Source: Streptomyces sp. NBC_00224 (lineage in GTDB: Bacteria > Actinomycetota > Actinomycetes > Streptomycetales > Streptomycetaceae). From it: a stretch of 64,000 nucleotides of DNA. The DNA is taken from positions 4,436,501 to 4,500,500 of the forward strand of contig NZ_CP108106.1 of the NCBI RefSeq assembly GCF_041435195.1, read 5' to 3'. Positions 23,728 through 33,730 of the stretch are shown here, piece after piece. Both the position numbers and the translations under genes were made by a program. Within the stretch, counting starts at the first letter, position 1. Each line of letters opens with the position of its first letter. The notes below the pieces were generated by a model that did no database searches, had not been told where the DNA came from, and saw nothing but the letters and a program-made list of their open reading frames with translations.

Positions 23728-23796
23728 GCAGCCATTGTCACCCCTTCAGCCCCACCCGCCCGAACCCGCCCGGAGGGTTGACCCCGGCCCAGCTGC

Positions 23797-23840
23797 GAAA
23801 ATATCTTTCAAGGGTGACTCGTGACGTGAAGGAAATTTTC
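23797..23840. promoter_or_regulatory. Probable RpiR operator pair overlapping the regulator start
   Basis: GAAAATATCTTTCA (23797-23810) and TGAAGGAAATTTTC (23827-23840) are inverted repeats with 12 of 14 bases matching, and flank the GTG at 23814. Each arm is itself AT-rich and nearly palindromic, which stands out in this GC-rich DNA. Autoregulation and co-control of murQ are likely. Confidence 0.7.
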
Positions 23841-24734
23841 ATCGGCGATGCCACCCCGCCGGCCCCCGCCGCACTCGCCGCCAAGGTCCGCACCCTCGCG
23901 CCGTCCATGACCCGCTCGATGCAGCGCGTCGCCGAGGCCGTCGCCCAGGACCCGGCCGGGTGCGCCGCCCTCACCGTCACCGGACTCGCCGAGCTCACCG
24001 GCACCAGCGAGGCCACCGTGGTCCGCACCGCCCGCCTCCTCGGCTACCCGGGCTACCGCGATCTGCGCCTCGCGCTCGCCGGGCTGGCCGCCCAGCAGCA
24101 GTCGGGGCGCGCCCCGGCCGTCACCGCCGACATCGCCGTGGACGACCCGATCGCCGACGTCGTCGCCAAGCTCGCCTACGACGAGCAGCAGACCCTCGCC
24201 GACACCGCCGCAGCCCTCGACACCGTCCAGCTCGCCGCCGCCGTCACCGCCCTCGCGCAGGCCCGCCGGGTCGACATCTACGGCGTGGGGGCTTCTTCCC
24301 TCGTCGGGCAGGACCTCGCCCAGAAGCTGCTGCGGATCGGGCTCATCGCGCACGCCCACACCGACCCGCACCTCGCCGTCACCAACGCCGTGCAGCTGCG
24401 GTCCGGCGACGCGGCCGTCGCCATCACCCACTCCGGCTCGACCGGCGACGTCATCGAGCCGCTGCGCGTCGCCTTCGACCGGGGCGCCACCACCATCGCC
24501 ATCACCGGCCGCCCCGACGGCCCCGTCTCCCAGTACGCCGACCACATACTGACCACCTCGACCGCCCGCGAGAGCGAGCTGCGCCCGGCCGCGATGTCGT
24601 CCCGGACGAGCCAACTCCTCGTCGTGGACTGCCTGTTCATCGGCGTCGCCCAGCACACGTACGAGACGGCCGCCCCCGCGCTCGCCGCCTCCTACGAGGC
24701 GCTCGCCCACCGCCACAGCCCGCGCACCCGCTGA
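23814..24734 (+). CDS. RpiR/MurR-family regulator with SIS domain
   Basis: 306 aa. The N-terminal RpiR helix-turn-helix lies at ~25-85 (TRSMQRVAEAVAQDPAGCAAL, LAELTGTSEATVVRTARLLGY); a SIS sugar-phosphate domain lies at ~130-270 (RRVDIYGVGASSLVGQDLA, VAITHSGSTGDVIEPL). It is followed 42 bp later by murQ, so the natural ligand is probably N-acetylmuramic acid-6-phosphate. The start is GTG 23814, with GTG 23826 as an alternative. Confidence 0.92.
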   Translation: MTRDVKEIFIGDATPPAPAALAAKVRTLAPSMTRSMQRVAEAVAQDPAGCAALTVTGLAELTGTSEATVVRTARLLGYPGYRDLRLALAGLAAQQQSGRAPAVTADIAVDDPIADVVAKLAYDEQQTLADTAAALDTVQLAAAVTALAQARRVDIYGVGASSLVGQDLAQKLLRIGLIAHAHTDPHLAVTNAVQLRSGDAAVAITHSGSTGDVIEPLRVAFDRGATTIAITGRPDGPVSQYADHILTTSTARESELRPAAMSSRTSQLLVVDCLFIGVAQHTYETAAPALAASYEALAHRHSPRTR

Positions 24735-24776
24735 CCCCGGGTGCCCTCGCACACGTACGGAAAGAGCAGCGCTCCC

Positions 24777-25709
24777 ATGACTTCCACGTACGGGGAACTC
24801 CGCGCCCAGCTGGCCGCCCTGACCACCGAGGCGTTCCGGCCCGAGCTCGCCGACATCGACCGGCTGCCGACCGCCGAGATCGCCCGCATCATGAACGGCG
24901 AGGACGCCACCGTCCCCGCCGCCGTCGCCGCGCAGCTGCCGCGGATCGCCGCCGCCATCGACGCCACCGCCGAGCGGATGGCCCGGGGCGGGCGGCTGGT
25001 GTACGCGGGCGCGGGTACCGCCGGGCGGCTCGGCGTTCTGGACGCCAGCGAGTGCCCGCCGACCTTCAACACCGACCCCTCGCAGGTCGTCGGGCTGATC
25101 GCGGGCGGGCCGGCGGCCATCGCCACATCCGTCGAAGGGGCCGAGGACTCGAAGGAGCTGGCGGCGGGCGATCTGGACGGGCTCGGGCTCACCGCGCTCG
25201 ACACCGTCGTCGGCGTCTCCGCCTCCGGCCGCACCCCGTACGCCGTCGGCGCCGTGGAACACGCCCGTGTGCGCGGGGCGTTGACGATCGGGCTCGCCTG
25301 CAACGCCGGGTCCGCCCTGGCCGCCGCCGCCGAGCACGGCATCGAGGTCGTGGTCGGCCCGGAGCTGCTGACCGGCTCCACCCGGCTCAAGTCCGGCACC
25401 GCCCAGAAGCTCGTCCTCAACATGATCTCGACGATCACGATGATCCGGCTCGGCAAGACGTACGGGAACCTCATGGTCGACGTCCGGGCCTCCAACGAGA
25501 AGCTGCGGGCCCGCTCGCGGCGGATCGTCTCGCTGGCGACGGGCGCGGGCGAGAAGGACATCGAGTCGGCCCTCGCGGCCGCCGACGGCGAGGTGAAGAC
25601 GGCGATCCTGATGCTCCTCGCGGACGTGGACGCGGCGACGGCGACGCGCCGCCTGGAGCGGGCGGACGGCCATCTGCGCACGGCGCTGACGCGGCCGGGC
25701 GGCTGCTGA
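24777..25709 (+). CDS. murQ: N-acetylmuramic acid 6-phosphate etherase MurQ
   Basis: 310 aa. It cleaves the lactyl ether of MurNAc-6-phosphate to GlcNAc-6-phosphate and D-lactate in cell-wall recycling. The SIS fold shows the family motif YAGAGTAGRLGVLDASECPP at ~80-99, then GVSASGRTPYAVGA and KSGTAQKLVLNMISTITM. The start is ATG 24777. Its product feeds NagA, encoded at 36632. It is co-directional with the RpiR regulator and ends at a terminator shared with groEL2. Confidence 0.95.
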   Translation: MTSTYGELRAQLAALTTEAFRPELADIDRLPTAEIARIMNGEDATVPAAVAAQLPRIAAAIDATAERMARGGRLVYAGAGTAGRLGVLDASECPPTFNTDPSQVVGLIAGGPAAIATSVEGAEDSKELAAGDLDGLGLTALDTVVGVSASGRTPYAVGAVEHARVRGALTIGLACNAGSALAAAAEHGIEVVVGPELLTGSTRLKSGTAQKLVLNMISTITMIRLGKTYGNLMVDVRASNEKLRARSRRIVSLATGAGEKDIESALAAADGEVKTAILMLLADVDAATATRRLERADGHLRTALTRPGGC

Positions 25710-25738
25710 CCCCGCCCCCGCCTCCCCCGGACACGCCG

Positions 25739-25774
25739 GAGGGCGGCACCCCTGCGAACAGGAGTACCGCCCTC
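25739..25774. terminator. Hairpin between murQ and groEL2
   Basis: GAGGGCGG and CCGCCCTC arms enclose about 20 bases; there is no U tract. It lies in the convergent gap and is likely bidirectional. Confidence 0.65.
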
Positions 25775-25812
25775 GGCGTACAGCGTTATGGAGCCACCGA
25801 TCCCTGAGGGGA

Positions 25813-27591
<1,779 letters not shown>

Positions 27592-27600
27592 CGCCAATGA

Positions 27601-27627
27601 TTAGCACTCGACCCAGGAGAGTGCAAG
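27601..27627 (-). promoter_or_regulatory. CIRCE element 1 (HrcA operator)
   Basis: In the gene direction CTTGCACTC, nine bases, then a perfect GAGTGCTAA. It is separated from CIRCE 2 by nine bases, so the two perfect half-sites face each other in reversed order around the gap. Confidence 0.8.
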
Positions 27628-27685
27628 GCCGTCCCACCGCCCCGGCCGGGTCCCGGACACGTCCATGCCAGGCCCCGGGCCCGGA

Positions 27686-27738
27686 CACGCACGTGGGGCC
27701 CGCATCCTTTTACAGAGGATGCGGGCCCCACGTGCGTG
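27686..27738 (-). terminator. Very strong hairpin after the cold-shock gene
   Basis: Perfect 22-bp stem (arms 27686-27707 and 27717-27738) with a nine-base loop TTTTACAGA, 29 bp after the cold-shock stop. It isolates the csp transcript from the groEL2 leader. Confidence 0.9.
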
Positions 27739-27766
27739 AGTGCGTCGGTGGCCGATCGCGCCGAGA

Positions 27767-27970
27767 TCAGACGGCGAGCTTGACCATGTCCGCCTGCGGA
27801 CCCTTCTGGCCCTGCGAGATCTCGAACTCGACTCGCTGACCTTCTTCAAGGGTGCGGTACCCGTCCATCTGGATCGCGCTGTAGTGGACGAAAACATCCG
27901 CACCACCGTCGACCGCGATGAAGCCGTACCCCTTCTCCGCGTTGAACCACTTGACGGTGCCCTGAGCCAT
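27767..27970 (-). CDS. Cold-shock protein (CspA family, 67 aa)
   Basis: Single OB-fold domain with RNP1 KGYGFI and RNP2 [28 protein letters not shown]. It binds single-stranded RNA and DNA and acts as an RNA chaperone. The start is ATG 27970 with AGGGGAG upstream; an upstream in-frame start at 28000 lacks a ribosome site. The leader is about 100 nt, consistent with the long structured leaders of csp genes, and the transcript ends at a 22-bp perfect hairpin. Confidence 0.96.
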   Translation of the reverse strand: MAQGTVKWFNAEKGYGFIAVDGGADVFVHYSAIQMDGYRTLEEGQRVEFEISQGQKGPQADMVKLAV

Positions 27971-28082
27971 GCCTAACTCCCCTATTACTGGCCCTTGCAC
28001 GGGACCGCACTTCGCGGACCCGGGTCAGACCTCCACCCTCCGACAGGAGAGGGTGTGCGCCGGAACGCGTCGACCGCGGCTG

Positions 28083-28110
28083 AATGTATCTGCCCAACTG
28101 CCCTCTGCAA
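28083..28110 (-). promoter_or_regulatory. Candidate csp promoter
   Basis: In the gene direction TTGCAG, 16-bp spacer, TACATT. Farther upstream, 28150-28176 holds an inverted repeat CGGAATGC/GCATTCCG with an 11-base loop. The remainder of 27971-28321 shows no convincing gene. Confidence 0.5.
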
Positions 28111-28321
28111 CAGGTCAATCGGACGAGAATTCCGGGCAGGGGTGAAGAGCGGAATGCCGCGAAATTCAGCATTCCGGGGCAAGTCGGGCCGGGCAAAGCG
28201 CACTTAAGGAGCAATATGCTCGAACACTTTGACTGCTTCTCGACGCCGGTTCGTCGCGTTCTCATATGCATGCGGCACGCGCAACGAAGGGGACTTCCCC
28301 ACTGTACCGCGCTCAACCACA

Positions 28322-28364
28322 CTGAATTGCCCCCTCCGCTTAGCTTGCGGAGGGGGCAATTCAG
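28322..28364 (-). terminator. Terminator hairpin after metO
   Basis: Perfect 18-bp stem, arms 28322-28339 and 28347-28364, with loop TTAGCTT, 30 bp after the metO stop. The outer part CTGAATTG/CAATTCAG is AT-rich. Confidence 0.88.
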
Positions 28365-28393
28365 GTAACTCAGCGTGGACTACGAACCTATGT

Positions 28394-28669
28394 TCAGCCT
28401 CCGGCGACGGCCGGAATGATCGAGACGCCCGCGCCGTCCGGCGTCGCCGTCTCCAGGCCCTGCTCGAAGCGGACGTCGTCGTCGTTGACGTACACGTTGA
28501 CGAAGCGGCGCAGCTTGCCCTGGTCGTCCAGGACCCGGGCGGCGATCCCGGTGTGGTTCTTCTCCAGGTCGGCGATGACCTCGGCGAGGGTGGCACCCTC
28601 GGCCGCGACCTCGGACTTGCCGCCCGTGTACGTACGGAGAATGGTGGGGATGCGGACGTTGACGCTCAT
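28394..28669 (-). CDS. metO: MetO-type MoaD/ThiS sulfur carrier protein
   Basis: 91-aa ubiquitin-like fold: MSVNVRIPTILRTYTGGKSE, LAEVIADLEKNHTGIAARVL, RFVNVYVNDDDVRF, ending in AVAGG. The terminal Gly-Gly is the site of thiocarboxylate formation in this family. It lies 34 bp downstream of metM in the same transcript. In Streptomyces, MetO-thiocarboxylate has been reported to donate sulfur to MetM for homocysteine synthesis. The alternative is a CysO-like role, but linkage to metM and the SAM riboswitch favours MetO. Confidence 0.88.
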   Translation of the reverse strand: MSVNVRIPTILRTYTGGKSEVAAEGATLAEVIADLEKNHTGIAARVLDDQGKLRRFVNVYVNDDDVRFEQGLETATPDGAGVSIIPAVAGG

Positions 28670-28703
28670 GGTGTTCTGCCTTCCGTCTTCCGAAGCGAGG
28701 TAG

Positions 28704-29990
28704 TCAGCCGGCCAGGCCGGCGTCGCGGAACGCGTCCAGGCTCGGGCGGATGGTCGCGGACGGTCCAGTGGTCGGCGCCACCGCGTCCAGGGTCTTGAGG
28801 CCGTCACCCGTGTTGAGGACGACAGTAGTCAGGGTCGGGTCCAGGAGCCCGTTCTCGATGAGCTTCCGTGTGACGCCGACCGTCACGCCGCCCGCCGTCT
28901 CGGCGAAGATGCCCTCGGTCCGGGCGAGCAGCTTGATCGCGTCCACGATCTGCTCGTCGTTCACGTCCTCCACCGCGCCGCCGGTGCGCCGGGCGATGTC
29001 CAGGACGTACGGGCCGTCCGCCGGGTTGCCGATGGCCAGCGACTTGGCGATGGTGTCCGGCTTCTGCGGCCGTACGACGTCGTGGCCCGCCTTGAAGGCG
29101 GTGGAGACCGGAGAGCAGCCCTCCGCCTGAGCACCGAAGATCTTGTACGGCTTGTCCTCGACGAGGCCCAGCTTGATCAGCTCCTGAAGACCCTTGTCGA
29201 TCTTCGTGAGCTGGGAGCCCGAGGCGATCGGGATGACGATCTGGTCCGGCAGCCGCCAGCCGAGCTGCTCGCAGATCTCGTACGCCAGCGTCTTGGAGCC
29301 CTCGCCGTAGTACGGGCGCAGGTTCACGTTCACGAAGCCCCAGCCCTCGCCGAGCGGGTCCCCGATGAGCTCCGAGCAGAAGCGGTTGACGTCGTCGTAG
29401 TTGCCCTCGATGCCGACCAGCTCGCCGCCGTACACCGCGGCCATGACGACCTTGCCCTGCTCCAGGTCGTGCGGGATGAACACGCAGGAGCGGAATCCCG
29501 CCCGGGCGGCGGCCGCGCCGACCGCGCCCGCGAGGTTGCCGGTGGAGGAGCAGGAGAGCGTGGTGAAGCCGAAGGCGCGGGCGGCCTCGACGGCGATGGC
29601 GACGACGCGGTCCTTGAAGGAGTGCGTCGGGTTGCCGGAGTCGTCCTTGACGTAGAGGCCACCGGTGACGCCCAGCTCACGGGCGAGATTGTCGGCCTTG
29701 ACGAGCTTGGTGAATCCCGGATTCAGGTTCGGCTTTTCAGCCACATTGGCTGGAACAGGCAGCAGGGGCGCATAGCGCCAGATGTTCTCCGGGCCCGCTT
29801 CGATACGCTTGCGCAGCGCCTCGGGGTCACCCGTCGGAAGGTCGTACGCGACTTCGAGCGGACCGAAACACAGGGCGCAGGCGAAGATCGGGCCGAGGTC
29901 GAACCGCTCGCCGCATTCCCGGCAGGAAAGCGCGACGGCGGGACCGAGGTTCACAGTGTTGGCGGCATTGGCGACGGTGTGCACAGCCAT
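28704..29990 (-). CDS. metM: MetM: threonine-synthase-like, O-phosphohomoserine-dependent homocysteine synthase
   Basis: 428-aa PLP enzyme of the threonine synthase family: an N-terminal zinc-ribbon-like SCRECGERF/CALCFGP, the PLP lysine in NPTHSFKDRVVAIAVEAA, and the phosphate loop SCSSTGNLAGAVGAAAA. It would usually be annotated ThrC. Two pieces of context argue for the recently reported MetM function (O-phosphohomoserine plus MetO-thiocarboxylate gives homocysteine): the SAM-I riboswitch in its leader and the sulfur-carrier gene directly downstream. The start is ATG 29990, 20 bp after the riboswitch. A true ThrC should exist elsewhere in the genome; I cannot check that here. Confidence 0.85.
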   Translation of the reverse strand: MAVHTVANAANTVNLGPAVALSCRECGERFDLGPIFACALCFGPLEVAYDLPTGDPEALRKRIEAGPENIWRYAPLLPVPANVAEKPNLNPGFTKLVKADNLARELGVTGGLYVKDDSGNPTHSFKDRVVAIAVEAARAFGFTTLSCSSTGNLAGAVGAAAARAGFRSCVFIPHDLEQGKVVMAAVYGGELVGIEGNYDDVNRFCSELIGDPLGEGWGFVNVNLRPYYGEGSKTLAYEICEQLGWRLPDQIVIPIASGSQLTKIDKGLQELIKLGLVEDKPYKIFGAQAEGCSPVSTAFKAGHDVVRPQKPDTIAKSLAIGNPADGPYVLDIARRTGGAVEDVNDEQIVDAIKLLARTEGIFAETAGGVTVGVTRKLIENGLLDPTLTTVVLNTGDGLKTLDAVAPTTGPSATIRPSLDAFRDAGLAG

Positions 29991-30009
29991 GATGGCGAGG
30001 CCCTTTCTC

Positions 30010-30133
30010 CTCATCTTCCCCATGGCGCATTTCGCCATGAGACGGAATTGGCACCTTCCCCACCGTGACCTCGCGGTCGGCAGGAGGGTTGCCGGGACTT
30101 CAACGGGCCGTTCCCTCAGTCCCTCTGGATGAG
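30010..30133 (-). ncRNA. SAM-I (S-box) riboswitch in the metM leader
   Basis: Read on the minus strand, canonical S-box blocks occur in order: CTCATCCAGAGGGACTGAGG, GGCCCGTTGAAGTCCCGGCA, AACC, AAGGTGCCAATTCC, a P4 hairpin ATGGCG-AAATG-CGCCAT, then GAAGATGAG. The closing helix P1 is CTCATC (30133-30128) with GATGAG (30015-30010). The 3' side of P1 is directly followed by GAGAAAGG, so P1 formation abuts the ribosome site and translational control is likely. It predicts repression by S-adenosylmethionine. Confidence 0.93.
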
Positions 30134-30300
30134 CGCTGTGGCACTGGGTCCAGGACCCAGGCATTTGTTCGCGCGACGACCCCCGACATGCGACGGTCAT
30201 CCGCGTTGTTCAAGACTGTAACCGAAGGCCCGGACGGTTGAGATAGTCGTCCGAACCGCGAGATGGATCACACGACGACCGCACAAGGAGGCTTCCGATC

Positions 30301-31248
30301 GTGCTGGAAGAGGTGGAACGCTGGCTGAGCAGGCGTTCCTGGTCGGCGGCCGACCGCCCGCTGGACGGGATCCTGGCCGCCAAGCGCCGCGGCACCACCA
30401 CGGTCAGCGTCGTCCTGCCGGCGCTCGACGAGGAGGCCACGGTCGGGCAGATCGTCGCCGCGATCCGGCGTGATCTGATGACCGCCGCCGTACCGCTGGT
30501 GGACGAGCTGGTGGTGATCGACTCCGGCTCCACCGACCGTACGGCCGAGGTCGCCGCCGCCGCGGGCGCCCGGGTGGTGCACCGGGACGCGATCCTGCCC
30601 CGGATACCGGCCCTGCCCGGCAAGGGCGAGGTCCTGTGGCGCTCCCTGCTGGTCACCACGGGTGACATCGTCTGCTTCATCGACGCGGACCTGAGGGACT
30701 TCGACCCCGCCTTCGTCTCCGGGATCGTCGGCCCACTCCTGACCGACCCGGACGTGGACTTCGTCAAGGCGATGTACGACCGGCCGTTCGGCGACGCCCC
30801 AGGTCAGGGCGGTCGGGTCACCGAACTCGTGGCCCGGCCCCTGCTCAACCTCCACTGGCCGCAGCTGGCCGGGTTCGTCCAGCCGCTGGGCGGCGAGTAC
30901 GCGGCCCGGCGCACGCTCCTGGAGCGGCTGCCGTTCCCCGTCGGTTACGGAGTGGAGCTGGGGCTGCTCGTCGACGCGCTGCACACGGTGGGCCTGGACG
31001 CGCTGGCCCAGGTCGACGTGGGCGTACGCAAACACCGCCACCAGGACGGCCAGGCCCTCGGCCGGATGGCGGCGGCGATCTACCGCACCGCCCAACTCCG
31101 CCTCTCCCGGGCCCACTTGGTGCGCCCGTCCCTGACGCAGTTCGAGCGGGGCGAGGACGGATTCGTCCCGCGTACGTACGCGGTGGACACCGAGGAGCGG
31201 CCGCCGATGCGTGAAATCGGCGAGTACGCGGTGCATCGGGCGGCGTAA
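30301..31248 (+). CDS. gpgS: Glucosyl-3-phosphoglycerate synthase
   Basis: 315 aa, GT81-type GT-A glycosyltransferase making glucosyl-3-phosphoglycerate from NDP-glucose and 3-phosphoglycerate, the first step to glucosylglycerate. Motifs: VSVVLPALDEEATVGQIV, ELVVIDSGSTDRT, PALPGKGEVLWRSL, and the metal site CFIDADLRDF; the acceptor region is RVTELVARPLLNLHWPQLAG. The start is GTG 30301 with AAGGAGG at 30284-30290. It precedes trehalose synthesis genes, so the cluster makes compatible solutes or polysaccharide primers. Confidence 0.93.
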   Translation: MLEEVERWLSRRSWSAADRPLDGILAAKRRGTTTVSVVLPALDEEATVGQIVAAIRRDLMTAAVPLVDELVVIDSGSTDRTAEVAAAAGARVVHRDAILPRIPALPGKGEVLWRSLLVTTGDIVCFIDADLRDFDPAFVSGIVGPLLTDPDVDFVKAMYDRPFGDAPGQGGRVTELVARPLLNLHWPQLAGFVQPLGGEYAARRTLLERLPFPVGYGVELGLLVDALHTVGLDALAQVDVGVRKHRHQDGQALGRMAAAIYRTAQLRLSRAHLVRPSLTQFERGEDGFVPRTYAVDTEERPPMREIGEYAVHRAA

Positions 31249-31323
31249 GCGGGCGCGACCATCGGGGGTCCGCGCCTCCATTCGTACGTTTGAGGCAATC
31301 CGCTACGGGCTAGGTTCGTCTCC

Positions 31324-32724
31324 ATGGTCTCCGCGCGCGCTGCCCAGGTCGCTGCCCAGGTCCTCGTCGCCTCCAACCGCGGCCCGGTCTCGTACGCCCT
31401 GGACGCCGACGGGACGCTCACGCCCCGCCGCGGCGGGGGCGGCCTCGTCTCGGGCCTCTCCGCGATCGGGTCCGAGGCGGACACCCTGTGGGTGTGCTCG
31501 GCGCTCGGCGACGGCGACCGGGAAGCCGTGCGGCGCGGGGTGGGCGAGGCGGGCGTACGGATGCTCGACATCGACGCGGGGGTGCACGCGGACGCGTACA
31601 ACGGCATCGCGAACTCGGTGCTGTGGTTCGTCCACCACATGCTGTACCAGACGCCTCTGGAGCCGGTCTTCGACGCGGAGTTCCGCCGCCAGTGGGGTGC
31701 GTACGAGGCGTACAACCGGTCCTTCGCGCAGGCGCTCGCGGAGGAGGCGGCGGACGGGGCCTCGGTGGTGGTTCAGGACTACCACCTGGCGCTGGTGCCG
31801 GGCATGCTCCGGGAGCTCCGCCCCGACCTGCGGATCGGCCACTTCTCGCACACGCCGTGGGCGCCGCCGGAGTACTTCCGGATGCTCCCGGACGACGTGG
31901 CCCGGCAACTGCTGCGCGGGATGCTCGGCGCGGACCGTCTCGGCTTCCTGACGCACCGCTGGGCGGACGCGTTCACGCGCTGCTGCGACGAGGTGGTCGG
32001 CGGGCTCGGCTCCACCCGGATCGGGGTGCACGGCCTGGGCGCGGACGCGGAGTTCCTGCGGCGGCGCGCGCACGAGCCGGACGTGGAGGAGCGTCTGGGT
32101 GTGTTGCGGGAGCAGATCGGTGCGGGCCGGAAGGCGATCGTGCGGGTCGACCGGACGGAGCTCTCGAAGAACATCGTGCGGGGTCTGCTGGCGTACCGGC
32201 AGCTGCTCGCCGACCACCCGGAGTGGCGGGAGCGGGTGGTGCACGTGGCGTTCGCGTACCCGTCGCGGCAGGACCTGACGGTGTACCGGGACTACACGGC
32301 GGAGGTGGCCCGGACGGCCGCCGCCATCAACTCGACGTACGGCACGCCCGGTTGGACCCCCGTGCTCCTCCACGTCGAGGACGACTTCGCGCGCTCGCTG
32401 GCGGCGTACCGGCTGGCGGACGTGGCCCTGGTGAACCCGATCCGGGACGGCATGAACCTGGTGGCCAAGGAGGTCCCCGTGGTGTCGGACGAGGGCTGCG
32501 CGCTGGTCCTGTCCCGGGAGGCGGGGGCGTACGAGGAGCTGCGCGAGGATGCGGTGTCGGTGAACCCGTACGACGTGATGGGCACGGCGGCCGCGCTGCA
32601 CGAGGCGCTGTCGATGCCGCGGTCGGAGCGGGCGGAACGCACGAAGCGGCTCGCCGCGGCGGCGACGGCGCTGCCGCCCCAGCAGTGGTTCCTGGCCCAG
32701 CTGACGGCTCTGCGCGAGGGGTGA
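31324..32724 (+). CDS. otsA: Trehalose-6-phosphate synthase
   Basis: 466-aa GT20 enzyme that makes trehalose-6-phosphate from NDP-glucose and glucose-6-phosphate. Family motifs: SNRGPVSY and the glycine-rich GGGGLVSGL loop, VQDYHLALVPGMLRE, GHFSHTPWAPPEYFRMLP, KAIVRVDRTELSKNI, and VNPIRDGMNLVAKE. The start is ATG 31324. The phosphatase gene otsB follows on the opposite strand, converging, with an intergenic palindrome between. Confidence 0.95.
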   Translation: MVSARAAQVAAQVLVASNRGPVSYALDADGTLTPRRGGGGLVSGLSAIGSEADTLWVCSALGDGDREAVRRGVGEAGVRMLDIDAGVHADAYNGIANSVLWFVHHMLYQTPLEPVFDAEFRRQWGAYEAYNRSFAQALAEEAADGASVVVQDYHLALVPGMLRELRPDLRIGHFSHTPWAPPEYFRMLPDDVARQLLRGMLGADRLGFLTHRWADAFTRCCDEVVGGLGSTRIGVHGLGADAEFLRRRAHEPDVEERLGVLREQIGAGRKAIVRVDRTELSKNIVRGLLAYRQLLADHPEWRERVVHVAFAYPSRQDLTVYRDYTAEVARTAAAINSTYGTPGWTPVLLHVEDDFARSLAAYRLADVALVNPIRDGMNLVAKEVPVVSDEGCALVLSREAGAYEELREDAVSVNPYDVMGTAAALHEALSMPRSERAERTKRLAAAATALPPQQWFLAQLTALREG

Positions 32725-32799
32725 TCCCCCACCCCGCCCCTTCCCGAAAGCCCTCTGGCGGGCGGCCTGGTTCTTCGGCTGCGGGCCGGTGGGGGCTGG

Positions 32800-32820
32800 T
32801 CGCGCAGTTCCCCGCGCCCC
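32800..32820 (-). repeat. Streptomyces intergenic palindrome (otsA/otsB junction)
   Basis: A minus-oriented copy of GGGGCGCGGGGAACTGCGCG plus A, between convergent otsA and otsB. The wider context CGGGCCGGTGGGGGCTGG upstream is also shared with the copy near 42840. Confidence 0.9.
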
Positions 32821-32838
32821 TAGGTCGTTAGGGGGGCT

Positions 32839-33681
32839 CTACAGGCAGGCCGCCAAGGCCGTCAGGAGCGACACCACGCCCGCCGGGCCCGCCACCGCCA
32901 CATCCGCGCGCTCCGACACCTCCGGCACCTCCGACGACCCGCTGCACACCAGCAGCCCCGGCACCCCGTCCGAGCGGAGTTTTTCGACGGCGGCGAACGC
33001 GGGCAGGTCACCCAAGTCGTCACCCGCGTACAAAACAGAACCCGCCCCCACCTCCCGCAGGTACTCCGCCAGCGCCACCCCCTTGTCCATGCCGGGAGGA
33101 CGCAGCTCCAGGACCAGGCGGCCGGGCTCAAGGATGAGGCCGTGGCGGGTGGCGAGGGCGGCGAGGGGGTCCCGCAGCGCGGCGTACGCGGCCGAAGGGT
33201 CCGTGGCGCGCCGGGTGTGGACCGCGACCGCCTGGCCCTTCTCCTCGATCCAGGTACCCCGCCAGGCGCCGTGCGCATCCAGCACCCCCGGCAGCTCGGC
33301 CCGCGCGGCGGTGACGCCGGGGTGCGGCGCGGGGGCGGCCACGGTCCCGGTCACCGCGTCCCAGCGCTCGGCCCCGTAGTGGCCGAGGACCACCAGGTGC
33401 TCCAGGCCGGGAACGCCCGCGAAGCCCCCGTACCGTACGGCCACTCCCGCCGGGCGCCCCGTGATCACCGCGACCGAGGCGACCTTCGGGGCGAGGGCGG
33501 CGAGGGCGGGGACGGCGCCGGGGTGGGCGCGCGCCAGCTCGGGGTCGGGGACGATCTCGGCGAGCGTGCCGTCGAAGTCGAGGGCGATCACGGCCCGCTC
33601 GGGCGCGGCCAGGATCGCGGCCAGCGCTTCGCGTCCGGCGGAGGTGGCAGGGGTCGGCAGGGGGTGCGGTTGGCTGCCCAT
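32839..33681 (-). CDS. otsB: Trehalose-6-phosphate phosphatase
   Basis: 280-aa HAD-superfamily phosphatase. The nucleophile motif is VIALDFDGTLAEIVPDP at ~34-50, motif II is VAVITGRPAG, the T6P-specific ELRPPGMDKGVALAEYL supplies motif III, and LYAGDDLGDLPAF is motif IV. It dephosphorylates trehalose-6-phosphate to trehalose. It is convergent with otsA rather than in an operon with it. Confidence 0.95.
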   Translation of the reverse strand: MGSQPHPLPTPATSAGREALAAILAAPERAVIALDFDGTLAEIVPDPELARAHPGAVPALAALAPKVASVAVITGRPAGVAVRYGGFAGVPGLEHLVVLGHYGAERWDAVTGTVAAPAPHPGVTAARAELPGVLDAHGAWRGTWIEEKGQAVAVHTRRATDPSAAYAALRDPLAALATRHGLILEPGRLVLELRPPGMDKGVALAEYLREVGAGSVLYAGDDLGDLPAFAAVEKLRSDGVPGLLVCSGSSEVPEVSERADVAVAGPAGVVSLLTALAACL

Positions 33682-33730
33682 GGCACGACCCTAGCGGCGC
33701 GGACCGGATCACAGCCATGGCGGGGGACGG

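Noticed and set aside
28216..28368. 50-codon frame with AAGGAG upstream, between csp and metO
   Set aside because: It runs through the metO terminator hairpin and has an odd Cys/His/Arg composition; the apparent ribosome site alone is not enough.
28704..29990. Plain threonine synthase (thrC) call
   Set aside because: The SAM riboswitch and downstream sulfur carrier fit MetM better; thrC is kept only as the fold-level alternative.
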